Translations under genes and position numbers: made by a program
Shown here: positions 44,464 through 54,514 of the stretch, one piece after another
Layout of the letters: the number at the start of each line of letters is the position of its first letter
How positions within the stretch are numbered: the first letter of the stretch is position 1
Assembly (NCBI RefSeq): GCF_016650815.1
Contig: NZ_JAEKEZ010000006.1
Location: 503,501-567,500, forward strand
Length of the DNA: 64,000 nucleotides
Direction of reading: 5' to 3'
Source of the DNA: Pseudomonas sp. TH31
GTDB taxonomy: Bacteria; Pseudomonadota; Gammaproteobacteria; Pseudomonadales; Pseudomonadaceae
The notes under the pieces: model-generated
Seen by the model: only the letters and a program-made list of their open reading frames with translations
What the model was told of the DNA's origin: nothing
Databases searched by the model: none

Positions 44464-47113
44464 CTTTTAGACGCCCCTGTGCTTTTGGTTTTTCTGAGTC
44501 GAATCGATCTGCTACGCCCTGCTGCACCGCAACGGAGTTTTTTGCAAAATAGAATAACTGTCCATTTTTCTCGCCCCCTACAATTTTTCTTCCTCGTTCT
44601 TTATAAATAGCATCAATTAATTTTTCATCGTAAGCCTTTGTTTCCTCGTGAGCTATTCCGAGACTATTTATTGCATTTACAACAATTGAGGCGCTTGGCC
44701 CCTGCTGGACAGCGGTGGACCAAACTACGTCATTCATAGTGTGTGAGTGATATCTCAAATCGATTCCGGTATCCGTAAGAACTTTTTTCATCTGAACATC
44801 AAAATGCGTGACTTTGATGAATTCATGCTCTACATCAACAAACTCCTGACCTTTGCTTTCCACCAACTCTTTCCACTTACTGGTGAATGCAGCAGACCCC
44901 GGTGTTAGCCCGACAAACTCGCTTTTCCATGGCATGTCACTCCAATTCACAAATTGCTTAACCGTTCCCCCGATAATTACTGTGAATGTTCCATCGGCAT
45001 TCTTAATCTTAGTTTGACTCGTCATTTGATAAGCACCATAGGACGCCCCACCTGCGTCACCCGCGCCTCCAGATACCACGATTGACCCACGGCCGCCGGT
45101 TTCATAATGGCTAGATAAACTGCCTAAATCGTAGTCTCTTCTCATGCGGGAAACAAAGAAATTGCCTAATATACCTACCGGGTGAAAATGCCAAACATTA
45201 CCATCCCCTGTTATGGCTTGTTTACTTGCCAGTTGGGTCCACCAAGATAATTTTTCAATCCGTTTCTTTTCGACTATCCAATCTGGATTGGCCACGCCTG
45301 GAGACTCCTCCATAAGAGAGTCAAGCTCGGACCATTTGCTTTCACTCCAAAGCCATTCGCTTTCATACCTAGTCACCAGTTGGGAGACTGGTTGAGCGAT
45401 CCAAAATTTTGCAAGAGCCGCTTTAATTTCGCCAACGGACAACTTGTCATCGGAGTCTGTATTTATTACTTTGTAGAGCCATTCGCGAACTGGGCCTCCA
45501 TCAGCCGCATTTAACTGCGCGCTGTAATTTTTCACTTCAGCTTCGGTCAAAGAGCTTTGGGTATCCAAATGGCCTGCCAAGTTCTCAGCATTAGTGACTG
45601 TTTCTTTCAAGTATTGGAATCCAACCCACTCCCACCCGCTATGCCTAGTGGTGATCAACGTTTGTTCATGCAGCCATCCATTTAAAGGTTGGCCCGCATC
45701 ATTGGCAAATTTATTTTCCACTCTCCACCAGTGAGATTCAGCTCCAGCAGTTCCGCCTCCGGTCTTTATCTTTCTGTCCGCTGGCAATCTATCCAGCGTG
45801 TCGACAGAGATAATCACATCAACCCCCGCCGTAGGTGAGGAGGCCGAAGCTACCGGTGGATGATTGTTGTTGATCCCATCTGAGTGAGGAACAATTTGAC
45901 TGGCCCCCTTATGAACCATCAGCAACTTTTTCTGATCATCTTGTTGGCTCGCTCCGATAGGCTTACAACTTTCAATAAAAGCGGGTACGTCTTCACTACT
46001 AAAAACTTCCAAGTGCAATAAATTTTTGCTAGCGACATCTCCATTATTTTGATATCTACCAACATGCCCAATCCGTTCTCCTGCCTTAATTTTTACTGGC
46101 CGAGGAAGTACAAAGACATCACCCAGCGGGGTCTGAGGTTCATTTAGTTCTTCTAAAGAATCAGCGTAGATTTTTCCAAACCCAGCAGGATTAACGTTAC
46201 TTGTTAATTTCGGCACGACCTCTCCGCTGACAACCTCTAACAACTTTTTATACTTCCCAGGCCCTTCTGCTACTTTTATTTGCGTTCCTGGCGGCAAAAA
46301 ACCGATTACATTTCCCGAGACCAAATCACGGAGATTTGCTCCGTTTTTGTATTCTGGAATTGGGTCCTTTGCTTCTTTATCAACGATGTATTGATCCGCG
46401 GCCAAATGCCGTAGTTCCTTCTTAAAAACCCATCCGGTATTGGCCTCCAAGCCGGATAATGCGGGTGACACACTGATAATTTTCAACCATTTATTTGTAC
46501 TTGGAGCAGGTTCTGTTGTGACTGTTGTACCGCGAGGGATTACAGCTAACTCTTGCGATTGGGACGAACCCTCACTACGGACACGGAGCCCTAACAATGA
46601 GTCTGGAGCATTCGTTTTAACTCTAAAAAGCCCTCCCCCCCAATATGCTGGCCTTTTGAGTGATGGGGTTTCTTTATAGGTCTTCCAATCCAGAAGGTGC
46701 ATATAGAGACTATAAAAAGTAAGACTTGGTCCAGAAGCAGTCGCTGCGGGTGACGGAGTCGAAGGAGTACTTGGGGCTGGTGGCTTCAAGATATGCTTAA
46801 CAAGCACGAACCCCGTCGAAAATTGCGCCGCTGGCGTACCTGAATAGTCGGAGGTTGGATAGCTATCATCAATACGGTAAGCGACCACTTCTCCATCAGC
46901 AATGCACCTCACTTCAGTCAGGTCTTTTACTAAGAGAGTGTCTTCATCAAAGTGAATACCACCATGCCAAAGGCCATTCCCACCCACCGGATAGAAACCC
47001 GCTTTGGCTTTTGCCAACGCATCGTAATACTGCTGCGGGTCTGTCGGCTCTACTTCCCCAACCTTGAGCGGATACGACCATTTCTCTACTTTGATTATTG
47101 TTGTCTCAGTCAT
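44447..47113 (-). CDS. putative T6SS cell-wall effector: M23-like, SH3-like, EF-hand and lysozyme-like domains
   Basis: An 888-residue protein encoded after vgrG. An M23-like metallopeptidase appears split: GLWHGGIHFDED (about 48-58), ADGEVVAYRID and FYSLYMHL (133-140), then inserted SH3-like stretches (about 170-300), then KAGERIGHVGRYQ and LLHLEVF (365-371). Another SH3-like part lies at 430-485. Residues 551-562 form an EF-hand loop (NTDSDDKLSVGE). The C-terminal part (about 640-820) resembles a lysozyme-fold glycosidase: SSHYETGGRG with E671, GDAGGASYGAYQMTS with D686, and NDVVWSTAVQQGP. No signal peptide is seen, as expected for T6SS cargo. Peptidoglycan is the likely target. The domain calls are by eye. 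Confidence 0.7.
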   Translation of the reverse strand: MTETTIIKVEKWSYPLKVGEVEPTDPQQYYDALAKAKAGFYPVGGNGLWHGGIHFDEDTLLVKDLTEVRCIADGEVVAYRIDDSYPTSDYSGTPAAQFSTGFVLVKHILKPPAPSTPSTPSPAATASGPSLTFYSLYMHLLDWKTYKETPSLKRPAYWGGGLFRVKTNAPDSLLGLRVRSEGSSQSQELAVIPRGTTVTTEPAPSTNKWLKIISVSPALSGLEANTGWVFKKELRHLAADQYIVDKEAKDPIPEYKNGANLRDLVSGNVIGFLPPGTQIKVAEGPGKYKKLLEVVSGEVVPKLTSNVNPAGFGKIYADSLEELNEPQTPLGDVFVLPRPVKIKAGERIGHVGRYQNNGDVASKNLLHLEVFSSEDVPAFIESCKPIGASQQDDQKKLLMVHKGASQIVPHSDGINNNHPPVASASSPTAGVDVIISVDTLDRLPADRKIKTGGGTAGAESHWWRVENKFANDAGQPLNGWLHEQTLITTRHSGWEWVGFQYLKETVTNAENLAGHLDTQSSLTEAEVKNYSAQLNAADGGPVREWLYKVINTDSDDKLSVGEIKAALAKFWIAQPVSQLVTRYESEWLWSESKWSELDSLMEESPGVANPDWIVEKKRIEKLSWWTQLASKQAITGDGNVWHFHPVGILGNFFVSRMRRDYDLGSLSSHYETGGRGSIVVSGGAGDAGGASYGAYQMTSQTKIKNADGTFTVIIGGTVKQFVNWSDMPWKSEFVGLTPGSAAFTSKWKELVESKGQEFVDVEHEFIKVTHFDVQMKKVLTDTGIDLRYHSHTMNDVVWSTAVQQGPSASIVVNAINSLGIAHEETKAYDEKLIDAIYKERGRKIVGGEKNGQLFYFAKNSVAVQQGVADRFDSEKPKAQGRLKDESGY

Positions 47114-47166
47114 TACTAATTACCTGAATCCTGATCCCTAGAGGCGTGTAGCGCCGTTGGTGTCTA

Positions 47167-49209
47167 TTAGCCGGAAAAATTGAGCATTCGTTTGGGTTTG
47201 CGTTTGACCTGTTCTTCCGGCGTATTCCCCAACGCCTGATCCATCAAACTCCCCGCCTTATCCTGATCCGCAGCCCCCGGCAGTACCGGCGGTTTAATCC
47301 CAATCCCTGTCCCACTCCCCGCCGAACCACCCGCATTAATCTTGATCACCGGCCCAACAACTGTAATCCCGCCAGCATCCAGCTTGATAAAGCTCCCACC
47401 CGCCTTAACCGTCAGCTCCATCCCGGCTTCGATAACAATCTTGTCCCCAGCCTTCAGATGTATCTCTTTCCCCACACTCGTCAGCTGCGCAGTCCCCAGC
47501 TTCACATGCTGGTTCTGCCCAATCGTCAGGTGGTCATCCATCCGCGTTTCAGTCTTTCGATCAGCAATCGTGGTGCGGTGCTCCTCAGCCTTCAACTCGG
47601 TGTAGGTGTTCTTTTCCACCGTGTCGTGGCGTTCATTCCCCACGCGGATCTTCTGGTCGTGCTCGATGTTTTCATCCCAATCCCGTTGGGCATGGAGGTA
47701 GATCTGTTCCGCGCCTTTCTTGTCTTCAATCCGCAGCTCGTTGTACCCGCCGCCCCCCGGTGAGCTGAGGGTTTTGAACACGGTGCGGGTTTTGTTGGCC
47801 GGCAGGTCGTAGGGAACCTGGTTTTCCTTGTGGTACAGGCAACCGGTCACCAGTGGCTGATCGGGGTCGCCTTCGAGGAAGGTGACGAGGACTTCCATGC
47901 CGATGCGCGGGATGGCGATGGCGCCATAGCGGTCGCCGGCCCAGGAGCTGGAGACACGCATCCAGCAGCTGGTTTTGTCGTCGGCCTGGCCTTCGCGGTC
48001 CCAGTGGAATTGCACCTTGATGCGGCCATATTGGTCGCAGTGGATTTCTTCGCCCTTGGGGCCGGTAACCAGGGCAGTCTGGCTGCCGAGGACGCGGGGC
48101 TTCGGGTGTTCGAGGGCTGGGCGGTAGAACACGTTCCATGGCGTCGCCAGGAAGCGGTTGCGGTAGCCCTGGTGGAAGTCGTCTTTGTTGTCGGTGGTGT
48201 CGCTGGTCACTGACTCTTCGAGGACTTGGGGTTGTTTGCCTTCGTGGAAGATTTCGGTGAGCAGCCAGAGGTCGTTCCACTCGGTGCGCGGGTGGTCGGA
48301 GATTTCCAGGAAGTGGCCGCTATTGAGCGTGGTCTGGTCGCCCCAGCCTTCGGCTTGTTGGTAATCCGCGCGGTGACGTTCCAACGCTCTCTGGCTGAGG
48401 AATTTGCCGCGCGCGCGGTCGATGAAGCGGCCGGGGTAGTCGTAGTCTTCGAGGTCTGGCTCGGTGCTTTCGCCATCGGGCTTGTATGCCGCTTCGAGTT
48501 GCAGGCGTGGTTTTTCGAAGTCGTAGTCGCGACGGGTCGTGCGGCTGGTGCGGGTTTCCAGACGCAGCTTGAAGCCTTTGATCACCGGCTCATCGGCAAC
48601 CAGGCCGCTGCCTTGCACATAGGCGGTTGGCTGGCCGAGTTTCGGGAACACGGTCTGGTCGTCGCCGAACACCAGCAGGTGGGCTTTTTCGCTGTGCTGG
48701 AAGTGGTAGTGAATGCCTTCTTCTTCACACAAGCGCTGAACAAAATGTAGATCGGTTTCGTCGTACTGCACGCAGTAATCACGGTCCGGGCACGTAACGC
48801 TTAACTGGAAGCTGTACGCGTTGCCCTTGATGCCATGCTCATCGAGGATCAGCGCGATGATTTTCGGCACGGACATCTGCTGGTAGATGCGCTGGTTGGT
48901 GCGGTGGTGCAGGTATTGCAGTTGCGGCACCAGGGAGATTTTGTAGCGGGTCAGGCGTTTTCCGGCATCGCCCTGGGCGACGCGGTAGATCTGGCCGTGG
49001 ATGCCACTGCCCTGCGGGTCGAATGCCAGGAACGCCTGTTTGTGCAGGAGTTTTTCCAGGTCCAGGTCCGGGTTTTCGCTGACCAGTTCCAGGTCGAAGC
49101 GATACGGCTGGCTGATGCCTTCGGTGCCGCGGAACGACAGCACTTGCAGGTCGCCTTCGTAGTCTTCGACTTTAAGGCTGAAATGGGTTTCGTTAGCTGG
49201 GTTGAACAT
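47167..49209 (-). CDS. tssI: T6SS spike protein VgrG
   Basis: A 680-residue VgrG, the trimeric tip of the secretion tube. The gp27-like part includes FSLKVEDYEGDLQVLSFRG and ISQPYRFDLELVS. The gp5-like OB part has GPKGEEIHCDQYGRIKVQFHWDREG and SSSWAGDRYGAIAIPRIGMEVLVTFLEGDPDQPLVTG (read in parts). A DUF2345-type beta-helix follows (GKEIHLKAGDKIVIEAG, LTVKAGGSFIKLDAGG). A tail of about 50 residues ends KPKRMLNFSG and may hold the cargo. It lies 28 bases after stk and 53 before the effector gene. Confidence 0.95.
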   Translation of the reverse strand: MFNPANETHFSLKVEDYEGDLQVLSFRGTEGISQPYRFDLELVSENPDLDLEKLLHKQAFLAFDPQGSGIHGQIYRVAQGDAGKRLTRYKISLVPQLQYLHHRTNQRIYQQMSVPKIIALILDEHGIKGNAYSFQLSVTCPDRDYCVQYDETDLHFVQRLCEEEGIHYHFQHSEKAHLLVFGDDQTVFPKLGQPTAYVQGSGLVADEPVIKGFKLRLETRTSRTTRRDYDFEKPRLQLEAAYKPDGESTEPDLEDYDYPGRFIDRARGKFLSQRALERHRADYQQAEGWGDQTTLNSGHFLEISDHPRTEWNDLWLLTEIFHEGKQPQVLEESVTSDTTDNKDDFHQGYRNRFLATPWNVFYRPALEHPKPRVLGSQTALVTGPKGEEIHCDQYGRIKVQFHWDREGQADDKTSCWMRVSSSWAGDRYGAIAIPRIGMEVLVTFLEGDPDQPLVTGCLYHKENQVPYDLPANKTRTVFKTLSSPGGGGYNELRIEDKKGAEQIYLHAQRDWDENIEHDQKIRVGNERHDTVEKNTYTELKAEEHRTTIADRKTETRMDDHLTIGQNQHVKLGTAQLTSVGKEIHLKAGDKIVIEAGMELTVKAGGSFIKLDAGGITVVGPVIKINAGGSAGSGTGIGIKPPVLPGAADQDKAGSLMDQALGNTPEEQVKRKPKRMLNFSG

Positions 49210-49237
49210 GGCTAGCTCCCTGTTCGGTAGTCATCCG

Positions 49238-50238
49238 TTACGCCCGACGTCGCAGGCGTTGCAGCAAAGACGAAGTGGCGCCCAAGGCGTCACGCAATTG
49301 GGCCGCAGTGATCGTTCGATCAGCCGCGTTGAAGGTCAGCGCTTTTCGCAGGGCCGGCCAGCAGTGTTTCGGTAAGTTCTTCGGTGCGTGCAGCTCGCGC
49401 TCCAGGCGCTCGTCGCGGGCCTGGGTCGAGGGCAAGCGGCGGAACGGGTGTTTGCCGCCCGCCAATTCGTAGAGCACGCAGGCCACGCCGTAGACATCGG
49501 CGCTGGCGGTCAGCGGCTGGCCTTCGAGCAGTTCCGGGGCGGCGTAGCCGGGGGTCCAGGCGTTGAAGCGGCTGCGGCTCAGGTGCGGCAGGCCGGGCAA
49601 GATGCCCTCCTCGGCCTGGCCGAGGCCGAAGTCGAACAGGCGCACGCCCTCCTCGCTGAGCATCACGTTGCTCGGCTTCATGTCACCGTGCAGCACGCCG
49701 CGAGCGTGGGCGTAGGCCAGCGCGTTGAGCAGCGGCAGCGCGATGTCGCGCAGTTCTTTCCACGGCATGCCCAGGGGCCGCTCGCAGAGTAATTTGTCCA
49801 GGGTCAGCCCACGCATGAGTTCCATGGTGATGAAGGCGCGCTGGCAGTCGGTGTCGACTTCAAAGGTGTGAAAGCGCAGCACGTTATCGTGGCGCAGGCG
49901 TCGGGTCAGGGCGAACTCGCTGTAGAGCAAGGCACTGGCGTCCGGCGATTCGGCAAATTCTTCGCTGAGGATTTTCAGCGCGATGTAAGGGTCGGGATCG
50001 CCGAACTGTTCGTTCAGCAAGTCCCTTGCACGGTAAACCGCGCCCATGCCACCGGCACCGAGCAGGCGCTCGATGCGGTAACGGCCTGCGAGCACGTCGG
50101 GCAGTTCGCCAACGCTGGCCCGGTCGGCGCCAGCGCAGGTGAAGCCTGATTGGGCTTGGCAAACGCAAAGTAGGTCAGGTTGTTGTCCTGCTCTTCGCTC
50201 ACCAGCAGGTCGTCGATCGGTCGCATGAGTTCAGTCAT
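49238..50238 (-). CDS. stk1: T6SS-associated serine/threonine kinase Stk1-like (frameshifted)
   Basis: A Hanks-type kinase of about 333 residues that regulates the T6SS together with the adjacent phosphatase. The start MTELMRPIDDLLVS overlaps the phosphatase stop (ATGA). The frame breaks near 50117-50121; one more G (GGGCCC) gives LAPTGPSVGELPDVLAGRYRIERLLGAGG (read in parts). Kinase motifs: GAGGMGAVYRARD, the ALKIL lysine, HGDMKPSNVML and DFGLGQ. HGD replaces HRD, so it is a non-RD kinase. No membrane helix is seen, unlike PpkA. The break is probably a sequencing error. Confidence 0.85.
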
Positions 50239-50963
50239 TGGCGGATCACCACGGCAGTCAGGTTGTCCCGTGCCGAGCCACGCAGGGCGCCGTCGAACAG
50301 ACGCTCCAGCGCAACGTGCGGCGCGGTCAGGCTCAGGGCGTTGCCCAGGGCATCGCTGCTGAGCCCCTGGTACAAACCGTCGCTGCACAACAGGAACGTA
50401 TCGCCGGGGTAAACCTCGAGTTCGAGCACGTCCAGCGTCAGCACATCGGCTGCCCCGACCGCACGGGTCAAGGCATGGGCCGAAGGATGGGCGCGGGCGT
50501 CTTCGACGCTCATGTTTTGCTCGTCGATCAGTTGCTGTTGCAGCGAATGGTCCTTGGACAGCTGATACAAGCGCTGGCCACGCCACAGGTAGCAACGGCT
50601 GTCGCCGGCCCAGATGCAGGCCGCGCGACTGCCGTCTACCAGCAGCGCCACCACGGTGCTGCCCATGATGCTGTCGTGTCGCCCGGCAGTGACGGTCAAC
50701 TCCTGGCCCAAGCGGCGATTGATCCAGTGCAAGCACTGGCGAATGCCTTTGAGTCGTTCGTCGAAGTCGTCCTGCACCGGCAATTCCGCCAGGCTGGCGA
50801 CGATCAACTGGCTGGCGATGTCGCCCCCCTGATGACCGCCCATGCCGTCCGCGACCACCCACAGCCCCTGCTGTGGCGAGTCGAGAAAGGCATCTTCGTT
50901 GCGCGCCCGAACCTTGCCCGGATCGGTACGCGCAGCGCTGCGCCAGGGGCTGACAACCAGCAT
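50235..50963 (-). CDS. stp1: T6SS-associated PP2C phosphatase Stp1-like
   Basis: A 242-residue PPM-family Ser/Thr phosphatase that reverses kinase action. Metal-site motifs are RARNEDAFLDS, VADGMGGHQGGDIAS, WAGDSRCYLWR and CSDGLYQGL, with DNLTAVVI at the end. Its ATG overlaps the tssM stop as TGATG, and its stop overlaps the kinase start as ATGA, so the three are tightly coupled. Order matches icmF2-stp1-stk1 in PAO1. Confidence 0.94.
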   Translation of the reverse strand: MLVVSPWRSAARTDPGKVRARNEDAFLDSPQQGLWVVADGMGGHQGGDIASQLIVASLAELPVQDDFDERLKGIRQCLHWINRRLGQELTVTAGRHDSIMGSTVVALLVDGSRAACIWAGDSRCYLWRGQRLYQLSKDHSLQQQLIDEQNMSVEDARAHPSAHALTRAVGAADVLTLDVLELEVYPGDTFLLCSDGLYQGLSSDALGNALSLTAPHVALERLFDGALRGSARDNLTAVVIRQ

Positions 50964-53900
50964 CAGAGCTGCACCGGCATACGGAAGGTACGCAGCACGC
51001 CCATGTCGAACGGGTTCGGCGTGCGCTGGCTCGACAGCAAGTAGTTGGCGCGCAGGCCACCCACATCAGCTTTGAGCACCAGCACGTCGCGACCGCTCAG
51101 GTACTCGGTCTGCATCAGGTCGAACAGCCGGAACAGCGACCATGGGCCGGTGTTCTTCTCGATGCCGATCGGGCGGCCGGCCATTTTGTCGAGGACCAGG
51201 CTGGTGCGACCGTCTTCAGCATCGGTCGGCCATTTGAACGACACCGGCACGATTGGGCCGTGACGGTATTCGATGGTCTTGTCGCCAAACTTGAACTCGG
51301 AACGGCTGACGGCCGGGTCGAGGGTGTACGGCTCGAGTTTGAACTGCACTTGCGGCTCGGCCGGGTTCTCGGCGAAGAAGCTCTGGCGAATGGTTTGGGC
51401 CGCGGCCATTTGGTCGAGGTAAACCTTGGAGATCGGCAGGCTGTGACCGTCGACGCTGCGCATGCGGTAGTTACCCGGATCGCCACTGACGAATGGACGC
51501 ATGTAGGTGTCGAAGAAGCGATCGACGATGCCCTGGGCCTTGAAGAACTCGCGGAAGTCGCTGATCGCCACGTCGCTGGTGCTGTGGGCGCTGAACGGGT
51601 AACGCTTGTTGATCGCCTTGCCATAGAAGCCGTACAGCTCGCTCTGGTAGCGCTGGTTCAGGTACGCGTAGGAATCGTTGAGCACCAGACGCCAGGTGTC
51701 TTCGGCCAACACGTTGAACCAGACACTGACCGGACGCGGCAAGCGGTTGGACGCATTGCGCAAGTTGCTCAGCGCATCACGCTGGCCGCCCATGCGGGTC
51801 TTGGCCATTTCGAACGCGGCTTGTTCCGGCGAACTGGCGCGGGCCAGGCTGGCGACTTGCAATTGCAGGTCGTTGAGCGCTTGCAATGCAGGGGTCAAAT
51901 CAGCGGCCGGGCCGTTGTTGTCATCCAGCAGACGGTGCAGCGGTTCGAAGCGCCGTTGCAGGGACTTCTTCGCGGTGTCCGGCAGGTTCTTGGCCGCAGC
52001 CATGTCCGACGCCTTGTCCGCAGCAGCCGCCGCCAGTTTGCCGAGCTTGCCCAACTTGCCTTTCTGGTCTGCCAGTGCGCCAGCAGCATCAGCCGCCTGA
52101 TCAGCCGGTTCGGCTTCTACCGGAAACCGGGTGTTCTCGCGCACTTCCACCAGCAGTTGCAGCACCGGGGAGTTGGCCGAGGTCAGGCCCGCCAGTTGCT
52201 CGGCGCCTTCACTGAAGTCGCTGATCGCAGGCAATGCAACCTGGCCCACGGCTTCGCTCCAGAAGTTGGCGTAGTCGCGGAAGTACAGTTGCTCCAGTTC
52301 GACCATCAGGCGACGCAAGTCCATGCCGCTGATGCCCGAGCCTTCGCCCAACACCCAGTTGTCACGCAGGATATCGCTGACCAGCGTAGCGCCCTGGACC
52401 GAGAAGTACTGCTGATAACCCTGTTGGGTGTAGAACCCCGGGATCACGTAATCGGTGCCGACAAACAGCGAACCCTGTGGGCCCAGGTGTTGGCTCAAAC
52501 GATAGTCCGGCAGGTTGCGGGCCTGCTCGCGCAGCATCCGGTAAACCACGTTGGCCAGGGACTCGCTACGCAAGACCTGACGTGCCTGGGCCACCAGTTG
52601 ATCGTTCAGCGGGTAGACAAACGGCTGCAGCAGCAAACGCTCGAAGTGGGTGTTCAAGCCGTTCTGCACGGCGGTGTTGCCGGCGTAGCGCTGGGACCAC
52701 TCGGTGGCGACCCAATCCTTGAGCCAACCCGCATCGCGGCGATCCTTCATGTTCAGCATCAGGTACGCACGCAGGCTGTTGAGCAAGCGTTCGCGGTCCT
52801 GCATGTTGGCGCGGATCTGCCCTTCCAGCAGCGTCGCGACCCGTGGCAACAGTTGCGCTTCGAGCTCACGCTCGTAGGCTGCCTTGACCACCGGGTTGGT
52901 GTCTTCGCCCTGGTACAGACCGCCGCGCTCGTGGTAACCCACGTCACCTTTTTCGGGAAGACCTGGGTCGCCGCGTAGCTGGTGTCGAGTGTCTTGAGCA
53001 CGCCCATGGAGTCATCACGGGCGGTCAATGCCGAGCGCGATTGGGTCCAGTTTTGAGCCAGGGAACGCAGGTTTTCCAGACGCTCATAGTTGGCAGAGAA
53101 ACCGCCCGCCCACAGCAGACCAAACAGACCCAATGCCGCCAATGCGCCCACGTACAAGGCACGCTGGCCCCAGTGGATGCGGCTGCGTTCGCGCTTGTCC
53201 AGACCGGCCAGATCGGCCTCCGGGAAAATCACCCGGCTGAGCAAATGGTGAATGAAGCGCGAACGGCCGCTGCGCAGGGTTGGCAGCATGCCGGCGTTCA
53301 TCCCCAGATTGGCGCCGATGCCGGCGGTGGCCGGGTCCATCTCTTGAGTCAGATGCGGTGCGCTGGTCAGGTAGAAACCGCGCAACTGGCTGACACGCTG
53401 GTAGCGGTTGCCGGTGAACGCCATGTCGACGAACAGGCACAGACGCTCGCCGATCTGCCCCAGTTGATGCGGGAAGTCGAGGATGCGGCCACGGCGCTGG
53501 GTGTCGCGCTCCTGGTGCATGCGCATGATCACTTGGCTGTTCAGGCGACGCAGCAGCTCTTCGAACTCGGCGCGCAGGACGGCAACGTCGGTGCCGCTCT
53601 GCTCTTTGCGGAAGCTGGTGCCGAGCACCTGATCGCTTTCTTCGCGGGTCAGTTGATCGAAGAACTCGTCGAACCCGAGCAGGCGATCAGCCTTGCTCAA
53701 TACGAGGTAAATCGGCACGTCGACGTGGAGTTTTTGATGCACGTCTTGCAAGCGGGCACGGACCTGACGCGCGAGGGTGTCGAGGTCTTGCTCACTGCCG
53801 CCCAGCAGGGTTTCCACTGGAATGGTGACCAGCACGCCGTTCAACGGACGGTTGCGACGACGCTTGCGCAGCAGGTCGAGCAAGGTGCTCCAGGCGCTGC

Positions 53901-54501
53901 CATCGACGTCGGCATCCGGCTGTGTCAGGTAACGGCCAGCGGTGTCGATCAACACGCCGTGGTCGGCGAAGTACCAGTCGCAATGACGGGTACCGAGGGT
54001 GTCGCGGGTCAGTTTGCGGTCGATCTTGTTGATCGGAAACTCAAGGCCCGAGAAGTCCAGCAAACTGGTCTTGCCGCTGCCCTGTGGACCGATCAGCAAG
54101 TACCAGGGCAAATCACTGCGCCAGCGCTCGCTGCGACCGCGATACAGGCTCGAGGTCTTCAGGGTTTTCAGCGCGTCCTTGAAACGCACTTTCAGCTCTT
54201 TCTGCTCTTCGTCGATCAGCTCTTCACGGCGGATACGATCCTGGCCGTCTTCAGTGTCTTCCACAGCCTTTTTACGCACACCGGCGCGCCAGCTGACGAA
54301 GACCATGGTCAGGCCCCAGATCAGGAACAGCACACTGATGGTCAGCAGGCGGGAGGTCGAGCCTTCCCAGAACTTGTAGTCATCAACGGCCAGCAACGGC
54401 CCGACGAACCACACCAGCAGCGCGACGAACAGCACCAGCAGCAGGGTCCAGACCCAGGTCTTGCGCAAGAATGCGCCGACTTTCTTGAAAAACTTTTTCA
54501 T
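50963..54501 (-). CDS. tssM: T6SS membrane complex protein TssM/IcmF (frameshifted)
   Basis: The large inner-membrane/periplasmic protein of the TssJLM complex, about 1179 residues after repair. Two N-terminal helices (KTWVWTLLLVLFVALLVWFVG and LLTISVLFLIWGLTMVFV) precede a cytosolic NTPase-like domain with Walker A LLIGPQGSGKTSLLDF (about 136-150). A third helix (ALYVGALAALGLFGLLWAGG) leads to the long periplasmic part. The break is at 52945-52951, where one extra G gives VFPKKGDVGYHERGGLYQGED, the family sequence. The start is ATG 54501; a GTG is three bases further up. Confidence 0.92.
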
Positions 54502-54514
54502 CACACGTCCCTGT

